Shown here: positions 1 to 8,100 of the stretch, one piece after another
Numbering within the stretch: the first letter of the stretch is position 1
Layout: each line of letters begins with the position of its first letter
DNA from: Alcaligenaceae bacterium
GTDB taxonomy: Bacteria; Pseudomonadota; Gammaproteobacteria; Burkholderiales; Burkholderiaceae_B
Assembly (NCBI GenBank): GCA_013416435.1
Contig: JACCEN010000016.1
Location: 1 to 64,000, forward strand
DNA: 64,000 nucleotides
Reading direction: 5' to 3'
Notes under the pieces: model-generated
Told to the model about the DNA's origin: nothing
What the model saw: the letters and a program-made list of their open reading frames with translations, nothing else
The model's database searches: none
Translations under genes and position numbers: made by a program

Positions 1-101
1 GTGGCCACAGTGCGCTGCTTGGGGCGCCCCGTGTCGTCGCGATAGGCCTCGACCAGCTGTACATAGCGCCGTGGACCTGATTTGGTGACCTTGATGAACA
101 T
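1..101 (-). CDS. IS1634-type transposase, N-terminal part (runs off the window)
   Basis: Only the first 33 codons are inside the window. They begin MFIKVTKSGPRRYVQLVEAY, which I recognise as the conserved N-terminus of IS1634-type (IS4 superfamily, DDE) transposases. The reading frame is open to the window edge, so the rest of the element lies to the left. The start codon sits only a few bases after a good -10 hexamer, so the message may be leaderless. The neighbouring DNA (toxin-antitoxin pair, phage fragment, tRNA) fits a mobile-DNA accumulation site. Whether the element is intact cannot be seen here. Confidence 0.8.
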   Translation of the reverse strand, partial: MFIKVTKSGPRRYVQLVEAYRDDTGRPKQRTVA

Positions 102-107
102 GCCATT

Positions 108-137
108 ACTATAAACCTCAATAATAATTTATGTCAA
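108..137 (-). promoter_or_regulatory. Promoter of the IS transposase
   Basis: On the minus strand a perfect -35 TTGACA (137..132) is followed after 18 bp by TATAGT (113..108). The transposase ATG begins at 101, about where transcription should start, and no ribosome binding site precedes it. The motif TGCCATTAC occurs at 101-109 and again at 156-164 and may belong to the element end. Confidence 0.55.
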
Positions 138-195
138 CGATTATCTATATAAACGTGCCATTACAAAAAATAACTCGCAACTCTCCGAAACCCGC

Positions 196-534
196 ATGAA
201 TACTGCGATTACGTCAGAAATGGGAAATCAAAGTGTCGAACTCAAGAGTTCTTATGCTGCAGCAGAAGTGAAGCCGCTAATAGCCTCTCTTAAAAAGCTG
301 AACCGCGACAAGCTTCTCATTGCTGATCCAAGCCTAATAGAGCCGCTGGTGTCAGCCATTATTGATTTGCAGGACGTACAAATCATTTTCATGGGGGACG
401 AAGGCCCTGATGTTTTGGGGCGTCGTAGGAACAGACAGACATTATGCGGTCGGCTCGATAGCGCAAGGATTGAGCTCGCGTATATCCGTCGGCGGATAGA
501 GAAGGTACGAAAATCGTGCCAGATCGACAGATAG
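196..534 (+). CDS. Hypothetical protein in mobile-DNA scar
   Basis: This 112-residue product matches no family I recognise. It looks soluble and mostly helical, with a basic C-terminal third (RRRNRQTLCGRL, then RRRIEKVRKS) and no signal peptide or membrane segment. Base composition is more AT-rich than the core genes to the right, in keeping with acquired DNA. A strong intrinsic terminator starts inside its stop codon, which supports a real transcription unit. No clear Shine-Dalgarno precedes the ATG, so the start is uncertain. Confidence 0.45.
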   Translation: MNTAITSEMGNQSVELKSSYAAAEVKPLIASLKKLNRDKLLIADPSLIEPLVSAIIDLQDVQIIFMGDEGPDVLGRRRNRQTLCGRLDSARIELAYIRRRIEKVRKSCQIDR

Positions 535-556
535 TCCACTTCGGTGGGCTATTTTT
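531..556 (+). terminator. Rho-independent terminator
   Basis: The stem ATAGTCCAC / GTGGGCTAT (9 bp with one T-G wobble) closes a TTCG tetraloop and is followed by five Ts. The stop codon of the upstream ORF lies in the left arm. Confidence 0.85.
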
Positions 557-559
557 GGC

Positions 560-844
560 TCACGCGTGGGCTGGCTCGTGAAAGGCCGTTACTTTGGGCC
601 TAGGCTTTTGTTCAGCCTGCCAAAGATCGTAATTGGACTGCATATTGATCCACATTTCAGCGCTGGTTCCGAGTGCATCACGCAGCCGGAGGGCCATGTC
701 TGCAGAGATGCCGGCAGAGCCGTTCAGGATGCGCGAAAGGGCTGCGCGTGTCACACCAAGGCGTGTAGCGGCTTCAGTAACAGTCAGTTCGCCCAAGTAT
801 TCACGCAGGGCTCGGCCGGGATGGGGCGGGTTGTGCATACGCAT
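560..844 (-). CDS. higA: HigA-type antitoxin (VapI/XRE helix-turn-helix)
   Basis: This 94-residue protein opens MRMHNPPHPGRALREYL, the usual start of the HigA/VapI antitoxin family. The helix-turn-helix follows at about residues 20-60 (TVTEAATRLGVTRAALSRIL, then NGSAGISADMALRL). Antitoxins of this family neutralise a HigB toxin and repress their own operon by DNA binding. It lies 9 bp downstream of the toxin gene, in the toxin-first order typical of higBA. A second ATG two codons in (838) is an equally possible start. Confidence 0.9.
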   Translation of the reverse strand: MRMHNPPHPGRALREYLGELTVTEAATRLGVTRAALSRILNGSAGISADMALRLRDALGTSAEMWINMQSNYDLWQAEQKPRPKVTAFHEPAHA

Positions 845-853
845 AGTGTTTTC

Positions 854-1150
854 CTAGTGATAGTCCAGGTAATCGACCAAGACGGCATTCTCTCCCTCAA
901 AGTAGAAGGTAAGCCGCCAGTTTCCGGTGACAGATACAGACCAATGATCTTGGACTGATTGGCCTTTTGGGTTTTTCCCCGATAGCTTGTGCAATTTCCA
1001 GCCTGGCGCGTTCATATCCTCAGGGGTGGACACAACACTAAGGACGCCGAGCATTACCTCCAGCCGGTCGGCATGCTTTGCCTGTATTCCGGCCTTTGAT
1101 CCGGTTTCGTAGAAGGCCTGAATGCCCTTGTGTCGGAAGCTCTTGATCAT
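854..1150 (-). CDS. higB: HigB-type toxin (RelE/ParE fold)
   Basis: This 98-residue protein starts MIKSFRHKGIQAFYETGSKA and ends GNWRLTFYFEGENAVLVDYL then DYH, both signatures of HigB ribosome-dependent mRNA interferases. I chose the ATG at 1150 because it gives the normal family N-terminus; an in-frame ATG seven codons upstream would add residues not seen in the family and would lie inside the operator palindrome. It forms an operon with higA. Such pairs stabilise mobile DNA, which fits the location beside a tRNA gene. Confidence 0.9.
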   Translation of the reverse strand: MIKSFRHKGIQAFYETGSKAGIQAKHADRLEVMLGVLSVVSTPEDMNAPGWKLHKLSGKNPKGQSVQDHWSVSVTGNWRLTFYFEGENAVLVDYLDYH

Positions 1151-1156
1151 GTGTGT

Positions 1157-1185
1157 ATTGTATAGGATCACTATACGACGAACAA
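1157..1185 (-). promoter_or_regulatory. higBA promoter with operator palindrome
   Basis: The inverted repeat GTATAG-GATCA-CTATAC (1160-1176) lies just upstream of higB. On the minus strand TTGTTC (1185..1180), a 17-bp spacer and TACAAT (1162..1157) form a plausible promoter. The palindrome sits between and over these elements, as expected for an antitoxin autorepressor site. The -35 match is weak. Confidence 0.5.
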
Positions 1186-1228
1186 GACAGCCGCCCTATG
1201 ATGTGCCTGTTCCCGCTGGTATAGTCGC

Positions 1229-1245
1229 CGTATCATTTTGATACG
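1229..1245 (+). promoter_or_regulatory. Hairpin abutting the ribosome binding site of a small ORF
   Basis: The perfect 7-bp inverted repeat CGTATCA-TTT-TGATACG ends at the first G of the Shine-Dalgarno sequence GGGAGG (1245-1250). It could modulate access to the small ORF that follows, or it could be a repressor site. Confidence 0.3.
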
Positions 1246-1258
1246 GGAGGGTTGGAAG

Positions 1259-1330
1259 ATGATGATGGATCCATATGCCGGCATAGGCGGGTTAGTGAAA
1301 TTTATGAGCATGTACGGGCTTCTTGCTTGA
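1259..1330 (+). CDS. Small ORF, 23 residues, unknown
   Basis: The frame encodes a methionine-rich hydrophobic peptide (MMMDPYAGIGGLVKFMSMYG, then LLA). It has a strong Shine-Dalgarno GGGAGG 8 bp before its ATG. Its stop overlaps the next start (TGATG), which suggests translational coupling. It lies upstream of a phage tape-measure fragment and may be a phage-derived small gene. I recognise no family, and chance cannot be excluded at this length. Confidence 0.3.
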   Translation: MMMDPYAGIGGLVKFMSMYGLLA

Positions 1331-1425
1331 TGGCGTTGCTGGCCGTAGTTGGGTTGCCTGACAAATCCCGACCGAGGGAAGTTGAATTGCCGCCAACTAG
1401 AGACCGGGCGGAGCCCACTATTTAA
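1330..1425 (+). CDS. Small ORF, 31 residues, coupled to the preceding one
   Basis: It starts at the ATG overlapping the previous stop. It encodes a short hydrophobic beginning (MALLAVVGLP) followed by a charged, proline-rich tail (REVELPPTRDRAEP). No family is recognised. Two tandem terminators follow. It could also be the remains of a frameshifted longer gene. Confidence 0.25.
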   Translation: MALLAVVGLPDKSRPREVELPPTRDRAEPTI

Positions 1426-1447
1426 GATCGCTGCACGTTTCGAATCG

Positions 1448-1499
1448 ACCGCCTTAGTGCGGTTTTTTTTTTGGCCACTCCAATCGGGGTGGCCTTTTT
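1448..1499 (+). terminator. Two tandem rho-independent terminators
   Basis: The first is ACCGC-CTTAGT-GCGGT followed by ten Ts (1448-1472). The second is GGCCACTCC-AATC-GGGGTGGCC, 9 bp with one T-G wobble, followed by TTTTT (1473-1499). The pair separates the small ORFs from the tape-measure fragment. Confidence 0.85.
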
Positions 1500-1510
1500 A
1501 TTGGTGGCCC

Positions 1511-1690
1511 ATGGAACTTGCCTCGCTCCAAATCGCTATTGACAGCCGGCAGACGAAAACTGCAAAAGAATGGCTGGATGAGCTGACGGGTGCCGGCGCG
1601 CGCGCCGAAAAAGCGATGGGCGGGGTTGGCGCTGGCGGTCGCACGGCTGCCGCTGGAAACACTGCCGCCGCCGCAAGCGCTCGCTCCGCT
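1511..1690 (+). pseudogene. Phage tail tape-measure protein, N-terminal fragment
   Basis: The frame from the ATG reads MELASLQIAIDSRQTKTAKE, then a helical stretch with LDELTGAGARAEKAM and an Ala/Gly-rich run. This is the usual start of lambda-type tape-measure proteins, which span hundreds to more than a thousand residues. Recognisable similarity stops near residue 60. The frame then runs open through a terminator and the antisense of the tRNA, which is not coding. The end coordinate is therefore approximate. I read it as a deletion remnant of a prophage. Confidence 0.55.
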
Positions 1691-1803
1691 ACTTTTCCCG
1701 CCAACGGGCCTGCACGGCTGGCTCGCTCAATAGATCCCGCGCATACGTTTCGAAGACGGATAGCGCACCGGTTTGCCCAGCAAGGTGGGATTATTTTTAG
1801 CGC

Positions 1804-1830
1804 AAAAAAAGCCCGCTTGGTAGTGGGCTT
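1804..1830 (-). terminator. Terminator downstream of the tRNA gene
   Basis: The stem AAGCCCGC / GTGGGCTT (8 bp with one wobble, 6-base loop) is followed on the minus strand by seven Ts (1810..1804). It lies 77 bp past the tRNA 3' end and should end that transcript. The flanking DNA may be island-derived. Confidence 0.65.
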
Positions 1831-1906
1831 CCTTGTTTTGCGGAAAAGATGGGTAATTGCGGAACTGAACCGTGCACTACAAAAGCCCGCAAACCCGCTT
1901 GAATTC

Positions 1907-1985
<79 letters not shown>

Positions 1986-2112
1986 GGGTCGCCTTATTGA
2001 TCAAGCACCAAATAAAGCGATAGCCCGCAATTATTGCACAAAGTTGTTCTTGTTGCCTAGCAAGTACGGGGCAAAAAGCCTTGTATTCGTTTGCTGACTT
2101 GTCATTTGAACG

Positions 2113-5100
2113 ATGGTATCGTGGCCGGAAAATCAGGCGTGGAGAAACCGGGTGCATCGTATCGGAACAGGAATGCTGGTGTGGGCGCTGTTTGCTGCGC
2201 CTGTCTGGGGTGCTCATATCACTCAGTTTTCGCCTCAGGGCGAAGCACCAAAAGTGGAAAGCATCACGCTTGCCTTCGATCAGCCGGTGGCTGCGTTCGG
2301 CAGCGGCCAGCAGGCGGCTCCCGTGGAGGTCGTGTGCAACGACCCGGCGGTGAAGGGGGAAGGAAGATGGCTGGATGCACGGCGCTGGACATACGTCTTC
2401 GCCGAGATCCTTGGCCCCGGCATAAGCTGCACCGCGATGGTGCCCGCTTCGTATCGCACGGCGGATAACGAGGCACCCGGTGGAAAGACACGCTTTTCTT
2501 TCCATACCGGAGGCCCACGGATGACCGGGTCCCGGCCATATGGCGACCTCGTCGATGAAGACCAGGTTTTCGTGGTCGAGTTCAATGGTGCCGTCGATGC
2601 ACAAAGCGTGGCCGACCACAGCCTGTGCGTGGTGGAGGGCATGGGGGAATCCATACCCGTGCGCTTGATCACCGGCCAGGACCGCGGCGACATCCTGAAA
2701 GCCGCCTATTACACGCGGGGCCAGGAGGCGGACACACCGTCCAGGCAGCTTTTGCAGTGCAAGCGCCGGTTGCCGGCGGGCGCGAAGATGCAGCTGCGCG
2801 TCGGTCCCGGCGTTGCCACGCCGGCGGCGAATGGCCGGACGCCGGTGGCAGGGACCGAGGCCCGGGTCTTGGACTATACGGTGCGCGAAGCATTCAAAGC
2901 CGGTTTCAGTTGTCTGCGCGAGAACGCGAAGGCGCCGTGCACGCCGGTTTCTCCTTTGACGCTGTCGTTTTCCTCGCCCATTGCAACGGCCGACGCCGCC
3001 AAGGTCATGCTGTCCACGCCCTCGGGCGAAACGGCCGCTCCCATCGATGAAGCCGATGAGCATCAGGGCTGGATTTCCCAATTGCGTTTCGAAGGACCTT
3101 TCCCCGAGCTCTCCACGTTGACCCTGTCTTTGCCGCAAGGCTTGAAGGATGACGCAGGCCGTGAGTTGGCCAATGCGGATCAATTTCCATTGGCCGTGCA
3201 GACAGCGGCTTTTCCGCCGCTGGTGAAGTTTTCGTCTTCTTCTTTCGGGGTGGTGGAGCGTTTCGCCTATGTGCCGGAGGGCGGGTCCGAAGACGAGTTT
3301 CCTCCAACCGTTCCGTTGACCCTACGTAATGTGGAAGCGGGCCTGTCGGCGCGCGATGTCACGGTTTCGGCCGGCACGCTGCGCGATCTCGCCGTGAAGG
3401 ACGACCGCGATGTAGTGGGCTGGTTTTCCCGTATCCGCCGGCTCCAGTATGGCAGCTGGTCGGCAAAGCAACTCGAAGCGATCATGTCCGATCAGGCAGT
3501 GCCCACGGATGACCGGCCTGGAATCGACGTTCGCGGTTTCTCGGCGCTGGGGACGCAGGCCGCTGCCCGGGTACTGGAGCTGCCCGGCTTGCGCACCGAG
3601 GATCCACGGCCCTTTGAGGTGATCGGGGTGCCGGTGCCTGAGCCGGGGTTCCATGTGCTGGAAGTCGAATCGGCCAGGCTTGGACAATCTCTGCTTGAAA
3701 ATGCCCAGCCGATGTACGTGCGTACGTCGATATTGGTCACGAACCTGGCCGTTCACATCAAAACGGGCAGGGACGACATGCTTGCCTGGGTGACCACGCT
3801 CGATGAGGGCAAGGTCGTGGCGGGGGCCGACATCAACGTGCTCGATTGCCAGGGCCGCCCGGTGGCGCAAGGCCGCACGGACGAACGAGGCGTCTGGCAC
3901 CATCCCGAGCCGGTTCCAGCCACCGATTACTGCGAGGACACCGGCCTGAGCGGCATATACGTGTCGGCACGCATTTCTCAGGGCCATGCGCTGGCGCGCG
4001 GCAAGGCCGATTTTTCTTTTGCCTTCTCCGATTGGAATGCCGGCATAGAGTCGTGGCGCTTCAATGTGCCGACCGACACCAATCCCGCGCCTACGCTCGC
4101 CACGCATACGGTATACGACCGCAGCCTGTTTCGTGCGGGCGAAACGGTGTCCATGAAGCATTACATGCGCATCCAGACCCGTGATGGGTTTGCCTTGCCG
4201 CCGGAATCCCAGGCCGTGCCGGACCGTCTTGTCATCGAACACCAGGGCTCGGATCAAAAGTACGAGCAGAAGGTGGAGTGGCGGCGCACGCCCTCGGGCG
4301 GCTTGTCGGCGCTGAGCTCCTTCGAGCTCCCCAAGTCGGCCAGGCTGGGCGTCTACGCCTTGCGCCTGACGGACAAGGAAGGAGGATGGTACGGAAGCAG
4401 CGAGTTCCGGGTAGAGGAATTCAAGCTGCCACTGCTTACGGGCAGTTTGAAAATCAGCGGGGAGTCCGATGGGGCGTTGGTGGCACCCAAGCGCCTGGAT
4501 GCGGATGTGCAGGTGTCCTATGTCTCGGGTGGCCCGGCGGGCCGGCTACCGGTCACCGTTTCAGGCATGATGCGCGACCGCTGGGTGCATTTTCCGGATC
4601 GCGAGGACTATTCCTTTGCGCCGCCGCGCGAGAACGACGGCGACGACGATGAGGCGCCGGGCGAAATCAAGCAGGCGCTCTTCCTGGACAAGCAAGCCAT
4701 GACACTGGATGCGCAAGGCGGTGGACGCGTGGGCCTAGAGAGCCTGCCCGCCATCGAGAAGCCGGCCGAGCTGGTGTTCGAAGTGGGATATGCCGATCCC
4801 AATGGGCAGGTGCAGACTTTGTCTCAGGTCGTGCCGGTATGGCCTGCCGCTCTGCAGGCGGGCATACGGGCGGGCGATTGGCTGCAGGCGGGAACGTCGG
4901 CCCGTGTCGGCGGTTTGGCGCTCACCATCGATGGCAAGCCGGCCGTTGATGCGCCCATCGTAATTTCCGCGGTTTCGCGCAAGACCTTTTCGACCCGTAA
5001 GCGGATGGTGGGCGGCTTCTATAGCTACGATAACCATACGGTCACCCGGGAGTTGGGTGACGTATGCACCGGAAAGACACGCTCCACGGGCGAATTCGAT

Positions 5101-8100
5101 TGCGTCATCGAGTTGAAGGAGGCCGGTTCCGTCGAGTTGATTGCACGGGTGGAGGACGGAAACGGCAGGGTTTCCAAGGCCGCCACGACAGTCTGGGTGA
5201 CGGGTTCCGCCGACTTGTGGTTTGGCGGCGAAAATGATGACCGGATCGATGTCATTCCGTTGCGGAAAACCTGGCGGCCGGGCGAAGTCGCCCAATTCCA
5301 GGTGCGCATGCCGTTCCGGCACGCGACCGCACTGGTAGCGGTGGAGCGCGAAGGCGTGCTGCATACCGAAGTCGTGAGCCTGCAGGGCAGCGACCCGACT
5401 CTGCGTATTCCCATACAGGACCATTGGGGCCCCAATGTCTATGTGTCGGTGCTGGCCTTGCGGGGGCGTGTGCGCGAGTTGCCATGGCACAGCTTTCTTG
5501 ACTGGGGATGGAGGCAACCCAGGGCCTGGTATGAGTCCTTTATCGAGGCCGGCCGCAACTATGCCCCGCCCACGCCTTTCGTGGACCTGGCCAAGCCCGC
5601 CTTCCGTTTCGGTCTGGCGTCCATCAATGTTTCGGATGATGCCGACCAGCTCAAGGTCAGCGTAAGCGCCGACAAGCCCGAATACCAGGTCCGGGACAAG
5701 GCACGGATATCGATCGCCGTCTCCTTGCCGGATGGGCGGCCCGCGGCGCATGCCAGCGTCGCCTTCGCCGCTGTCGACGAAGCCCTGCTGGAACTGGCGC
5801 CCAACCCGAGCTGGGATCTGTTGGATGCCTTGCGGCAAAAACGAAGCTACGGCGTCGAAACGGCTACCGCTCAGATGCAAGTGGTCGGACGCAGGCATTT
5901 TGGACGCAAGGCGCTGCCGGCCGGGGGCGGCGGCGGCAAGAGTCCCACGCGTGAACTGCTCGATACGCTGCTGCTCTGGCAGCCGTCGGTCGAAACAGAC
6001 GAAAACGGACGGGCAAGCCTGGATCTGCCGCTCAATGATTCGATCACGCGCTTCCGTCTGGTGGCGATCGCCGATCATGGCGCCTCGCGTTTCGGCATGG
6101 GGACGTCGAGTCTGATCAGCACACAGGACCTGCAAGTGATTTCAGGGTTGCCGGCCCTGGTCCGGGAGGGCGATCAATACCAGGCCGGTGTGACGATCCG
6201 CAATGCCACGCGCCGCGCAATGAAGATCCAGGTGCAGGCTTCCTATACGGGCCAGGGCGTACCGTCCGAAACGCTGCCCGCGCAGCAGGTCGATCTGGCA
6301 CCCGGCATGGCGCGCTCTGTCTCATGGCCTGTGCGGGCGCCGGAAAGCAATGCGCCGGAAGATGCCGTGCAGCTTGATTGGACGCTTGCGGCGCAGGAAC
6401 AGCGCAGTGCGCCGGAGGCCGCCGGCGACGCGCCGCTTGCAAGCGACCGGCTCGCGGTAAGCCAGCGCTTGCAGCCAGCGGTGCCTGTACGCACACAGCA
6501 GGCCAGCTTGCTGTCCCTTGAGGCCGGAAAGCCTGCGGTCGCGATTCCGGTTGCACCGCCACGAGGCGCGCTGGCCGGCGCTGACGGCCTGGCTCGCGGC
6601 GGCTTGAGCATTCATGTCCAGAGCTCCCTGGCCGGCGGCTTGCCGGGCGTGCGGGAATGGTTCGAGGCCTATCCCTACACCTGCCTTGAACAAATCGGTT
6701 CGCGCGCCATTGGCCTCAAGGATCGCAAGGCATGGGATGCGCTCATGCAGCGGCTGCCGGACTACATCGATCCGGATGGTCTGGTGTCCTATTTCCCGGG
6801 GGCGCGCCAAGGCAATGAAGTCCTGACCGCCTATCTGCTTTCCGCCAGCCACGAAGCACAAGGCCTGGGTCTGCAGTTCGCGATTCCGGACGGCTTGCGC
6901 AAGCGAATGACCCAAGGCCTGCTGGACTTCGTCCAAGGCAAGATCACCCGCAACCGCTGGTCCCCTCAGCGTGATCTGGATATCCGGAAGCTGATCGCGC
7001 TGGAGGCATTGTCCCGGTATCAGCTCGTGCGGCCCCGCATGCTGGGCAGCATCGACGTTGCGCCGGACCGCTGGCCAACTTCCGCGGTGCTCGACTGGAT
7101 GGCGCTCGTCCAACGCGTGCCGGGCATGCCGGATCAGAAAAAGGCGCTGCAGACCGCGCGCAAGATCCTGCGCGCGAGGATGCTGGAAACCGGCACGGGA
7201 CTGGTCTTCGGGGAACCCGAGCAGGGTGATCCATGGTGGCTGATGGTCAGTCCCGAGACGAATCTGGCCAAGCTCATACTGGTGGCCGCGGATCGTAGCG
7301 AGTGGCGGTCCGACATGCCACTGGTCGCGCAGGGATTGCTGGGACTGCAGCGCAAGGGGGCGTGGCGAACGACCACGGCCAATCTGCTTGGTGGACTCGC
7401 CATCGAGAAATTCTCGCGCCGCTTCGAAAGCGTGCCGGTAACCGGCCGCCTGCAGGTCGGCACGGCGTCCGGCAAAGAAGTGAAGACGCTGGACTGGTCG
7501 CAGGCTCGCCCGGAGGACGGCGCACAACCCTTCGATTTCTTCGAGCCCTGGACGGCTTCGGCGACGGATGTGCTGCAGTTGACGCAGCGCGGCTCGGGTA
7601 ATCCATGGGCCATATTGCGCGCCACGGCTGCCGTGCCGGTCAACAAGCCAATCGCGTCGGGCTATGAGTTGACACGGCAGGTGGAGCCGGTCAGCCAGGC
7701 GGTCCCGGGCGCCTGGACCAAGGGAGACGTATACCGCGTGCGTATCCGGATCAGGTCGCGGATGCCGACGGTGTGGGCGGTGGTGGTGGATCCGGTTCCC
7801 GCGGGCGCCAGCATTCTGGGCGATGGACTCGGACGCGATTCGGTGATCAGTGTGCAGGAACAGGCGGATCCGGGATCGATACAGCCAAGGTTCGTTGAGC
7901 GCGGCTTCGATTCTTACCGCGCGTACTTCGATTATCTGCCGGCCGGCATGACCACGATGGAATATACGGTCAGGCTGAATACGGTCGGTCAGTTCCAGTT
8001 GCCCGCCACTCGGGCTGAAGCCATGTACCAGCCGGATGTCTTTGGAGAACTGCCCAATATAGGCGGCATGGCCGTCGTGGCGGAGCGGGGGGGCCAATGA
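2113..8100 (+). CDS. Bacterial alpha-2-macroglobulin with thioester motif
   Basis: At 1,995 residues this is a full-length bacterial alpha-2-macroglobulin (YfhM-like), a periplasmic protease trap thought to work with PBP1C when the outer membrane is breached. An N-terminal hydrophobic segment ending APVWGA is a likely signal peptide. No lipobox Cys is evident, unlike E. coli YfhM. MG-type beta domains follow. A Gly-rich stretch (PAGGGGGKSPTRE) sits in the expected bait region, just before the A2M signature LLWQPSVETDENG. The thioester motif CLEQ is at residues 1524-1527. The ATG at 2113 has no good ribosome site; ATG 2173, at the start of the hydrophobic core, is an alternative. It overlaps pbpC by ATGA. 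Confidence 0.93.
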   Translation: MVSWPENQAWRNRVHRIGTGMLVWALFAAPVWGAHITQFSPQGEAPKVESITLAFDQPVAAFGSGQQAAPVEVVCNDPAVKGEGRWLDARRWTYVFAEILGPGISCTAMVPASYRTADNEAPGGKTRFSFHTGGPRMTGSRPYGDLVDEDQVFVVEFNGAVDAQSVADHSLCVVEGMGESIPVRLITGQDRGDILKAAYYTRGQEADTPSRQLLQCKRRLPAGAKMQLRVGPGVATPAANGRTPVAGTEARVLDYTVREAFKAGFSCLRENAKAPCTPVSPLTLSFSSPIATADAAKVMLSTPSGETAAPIDEADEHQGWISQLRFEGPFPELSTLTLSLPQGLKDDAGRELANADQFPLAVQTAAFPPLVKFSSSSFGVVERFAYVPEGGSEDEFPPTVPLTLRNVEAGLSARDVTVSAGTLRDLAVKDDRDVVGWFSRIRRLQYGSWSAKQLEAIMSDQAVPTDDRPGIDVRGFSALGTQAAARVLELPGLRTEDPRPFEVIGVPVPEPGFHVLEVESARLGQSLLENAQPMYVRTSILVTNLAVHIKTGRDDMLAWVTTLDEGKVVAGADINVLDCQGRPVAQGRTDERGVWHHPEPVPATDYCEDTGLSGIYVSARISQGHALARGKADFSFAFSDWNAGIESWRFNVPTDTNPAPTLATHTVYDRSLFRAGETVSMKHYMRIQTRDGFALPPESQAVPDRLVIEHQGSDQKYEQKVEWRRTPSGGLSALSSFELPKSARLGVYALRLTDKEGGWYGSSEFRVEEFKLPLLTGSLKISGESDGALVAPKRLDADVQVSYVSGGPAGRLPVTVSGMMRDRWVHFPDREDYSFAPPRENDGDDDEAPGEIKQALFLDKQAMTLDAQGGGRVGLESLPAIEKPAELVFEVGYADPNGQVQTLSQVVPVWPAALQAGIRAGDWLQAGTSARVGGLALTIDGKPAVDAPIVISAVSRKTFSTRKRMVGGFYSYDNHTVTRELGDVCTGKTRSTGEFDCVIELKEAGSVELIARVEDGNGRVSKAATTVWVTGSADLWFGGENDDRIDVIPLRKTWRPGEVAQFQVRMPFRHATALVAVEREGVLHTEVVSLQGSDPTLRIPIQDHWGPNVYVSVLALRGRVRELPWHSFLDWGWRQPRAWYESFIEAGRNYAPPTPFVDLAKPAFRFGLASINVSDDADQLKVSVSADKPEYQVRDKARISIAVSLPDGRPAAHASVAFAAVDEALLELAPNPSWDLLDALRQKRSYGVETATAQMQVVGRRHFGRKALPAGGGGGKSPTRELLDTLLLWQPSVETDENGRASLDLPLNDSITRFRLVAIADHGASRFGMGTSSLISTQDLQVISGLPALVREGDQYQAGVTIRNATRRAMKIQVQASYTGQGVPSETLPAQQVDLAPGMARSVSWPVRAPESNAPEDAVQLDWTLAAQEQRSAPEAAGDAPLASDRLAVSQRLQPAVPVRTQQASLLSLEAGKPAVAIPVAPPRGALAGADGLARGGLSIHVQSSLAGGLPGVREWFEAYPYTCLEQIGSRAIGLKDRKAWDALMQRLPDYIDPDGLVSYFPGARQGNEVLTAYLLSASHEAQGLGLQFAIPDGLRKRMTQGLLDFVQGKITRNRWSPQRDLDIRKLIALEALSRYQLVRPRMLGSIDVAPDRWPTSAVLDWMALVQRVPGMPDQKKALQTARKILRARMLETGTGLVFGEPEQGDPWWLMVSPETNLAKLILVAADRSEWRSDMPLVAQGLLGLQRKGAWRTTTANLLGGLAIEKFSRRFESVPVTGRLQVGTASGKEVKTLDWSQARPEDGAQPFDFFEPWTASATDVLQLTQRGSGNPWAILRATAAVPVNKPIASGYELTRQVEPVSQAVPGAWTKGDVYRVRIRIRSRMPTVWAVVVDPVPAGASILGDGLGRDSVISVQEQADPGSIQPRFVERGFDSYRAYFDYLPAGMTTMEYTVRLNTVGQFQLPATRAEAMYQPDVFGELPNIGGMAVVAERGGQ

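Noticed and set aside
6322-8097. Long open frame antisense to the alpha-2-macroglobulin gene (also 4735-6135)
   Set aside because: High-GC antisense frames are common; the products have no recognisable domains and the sense gene is clear throughout.
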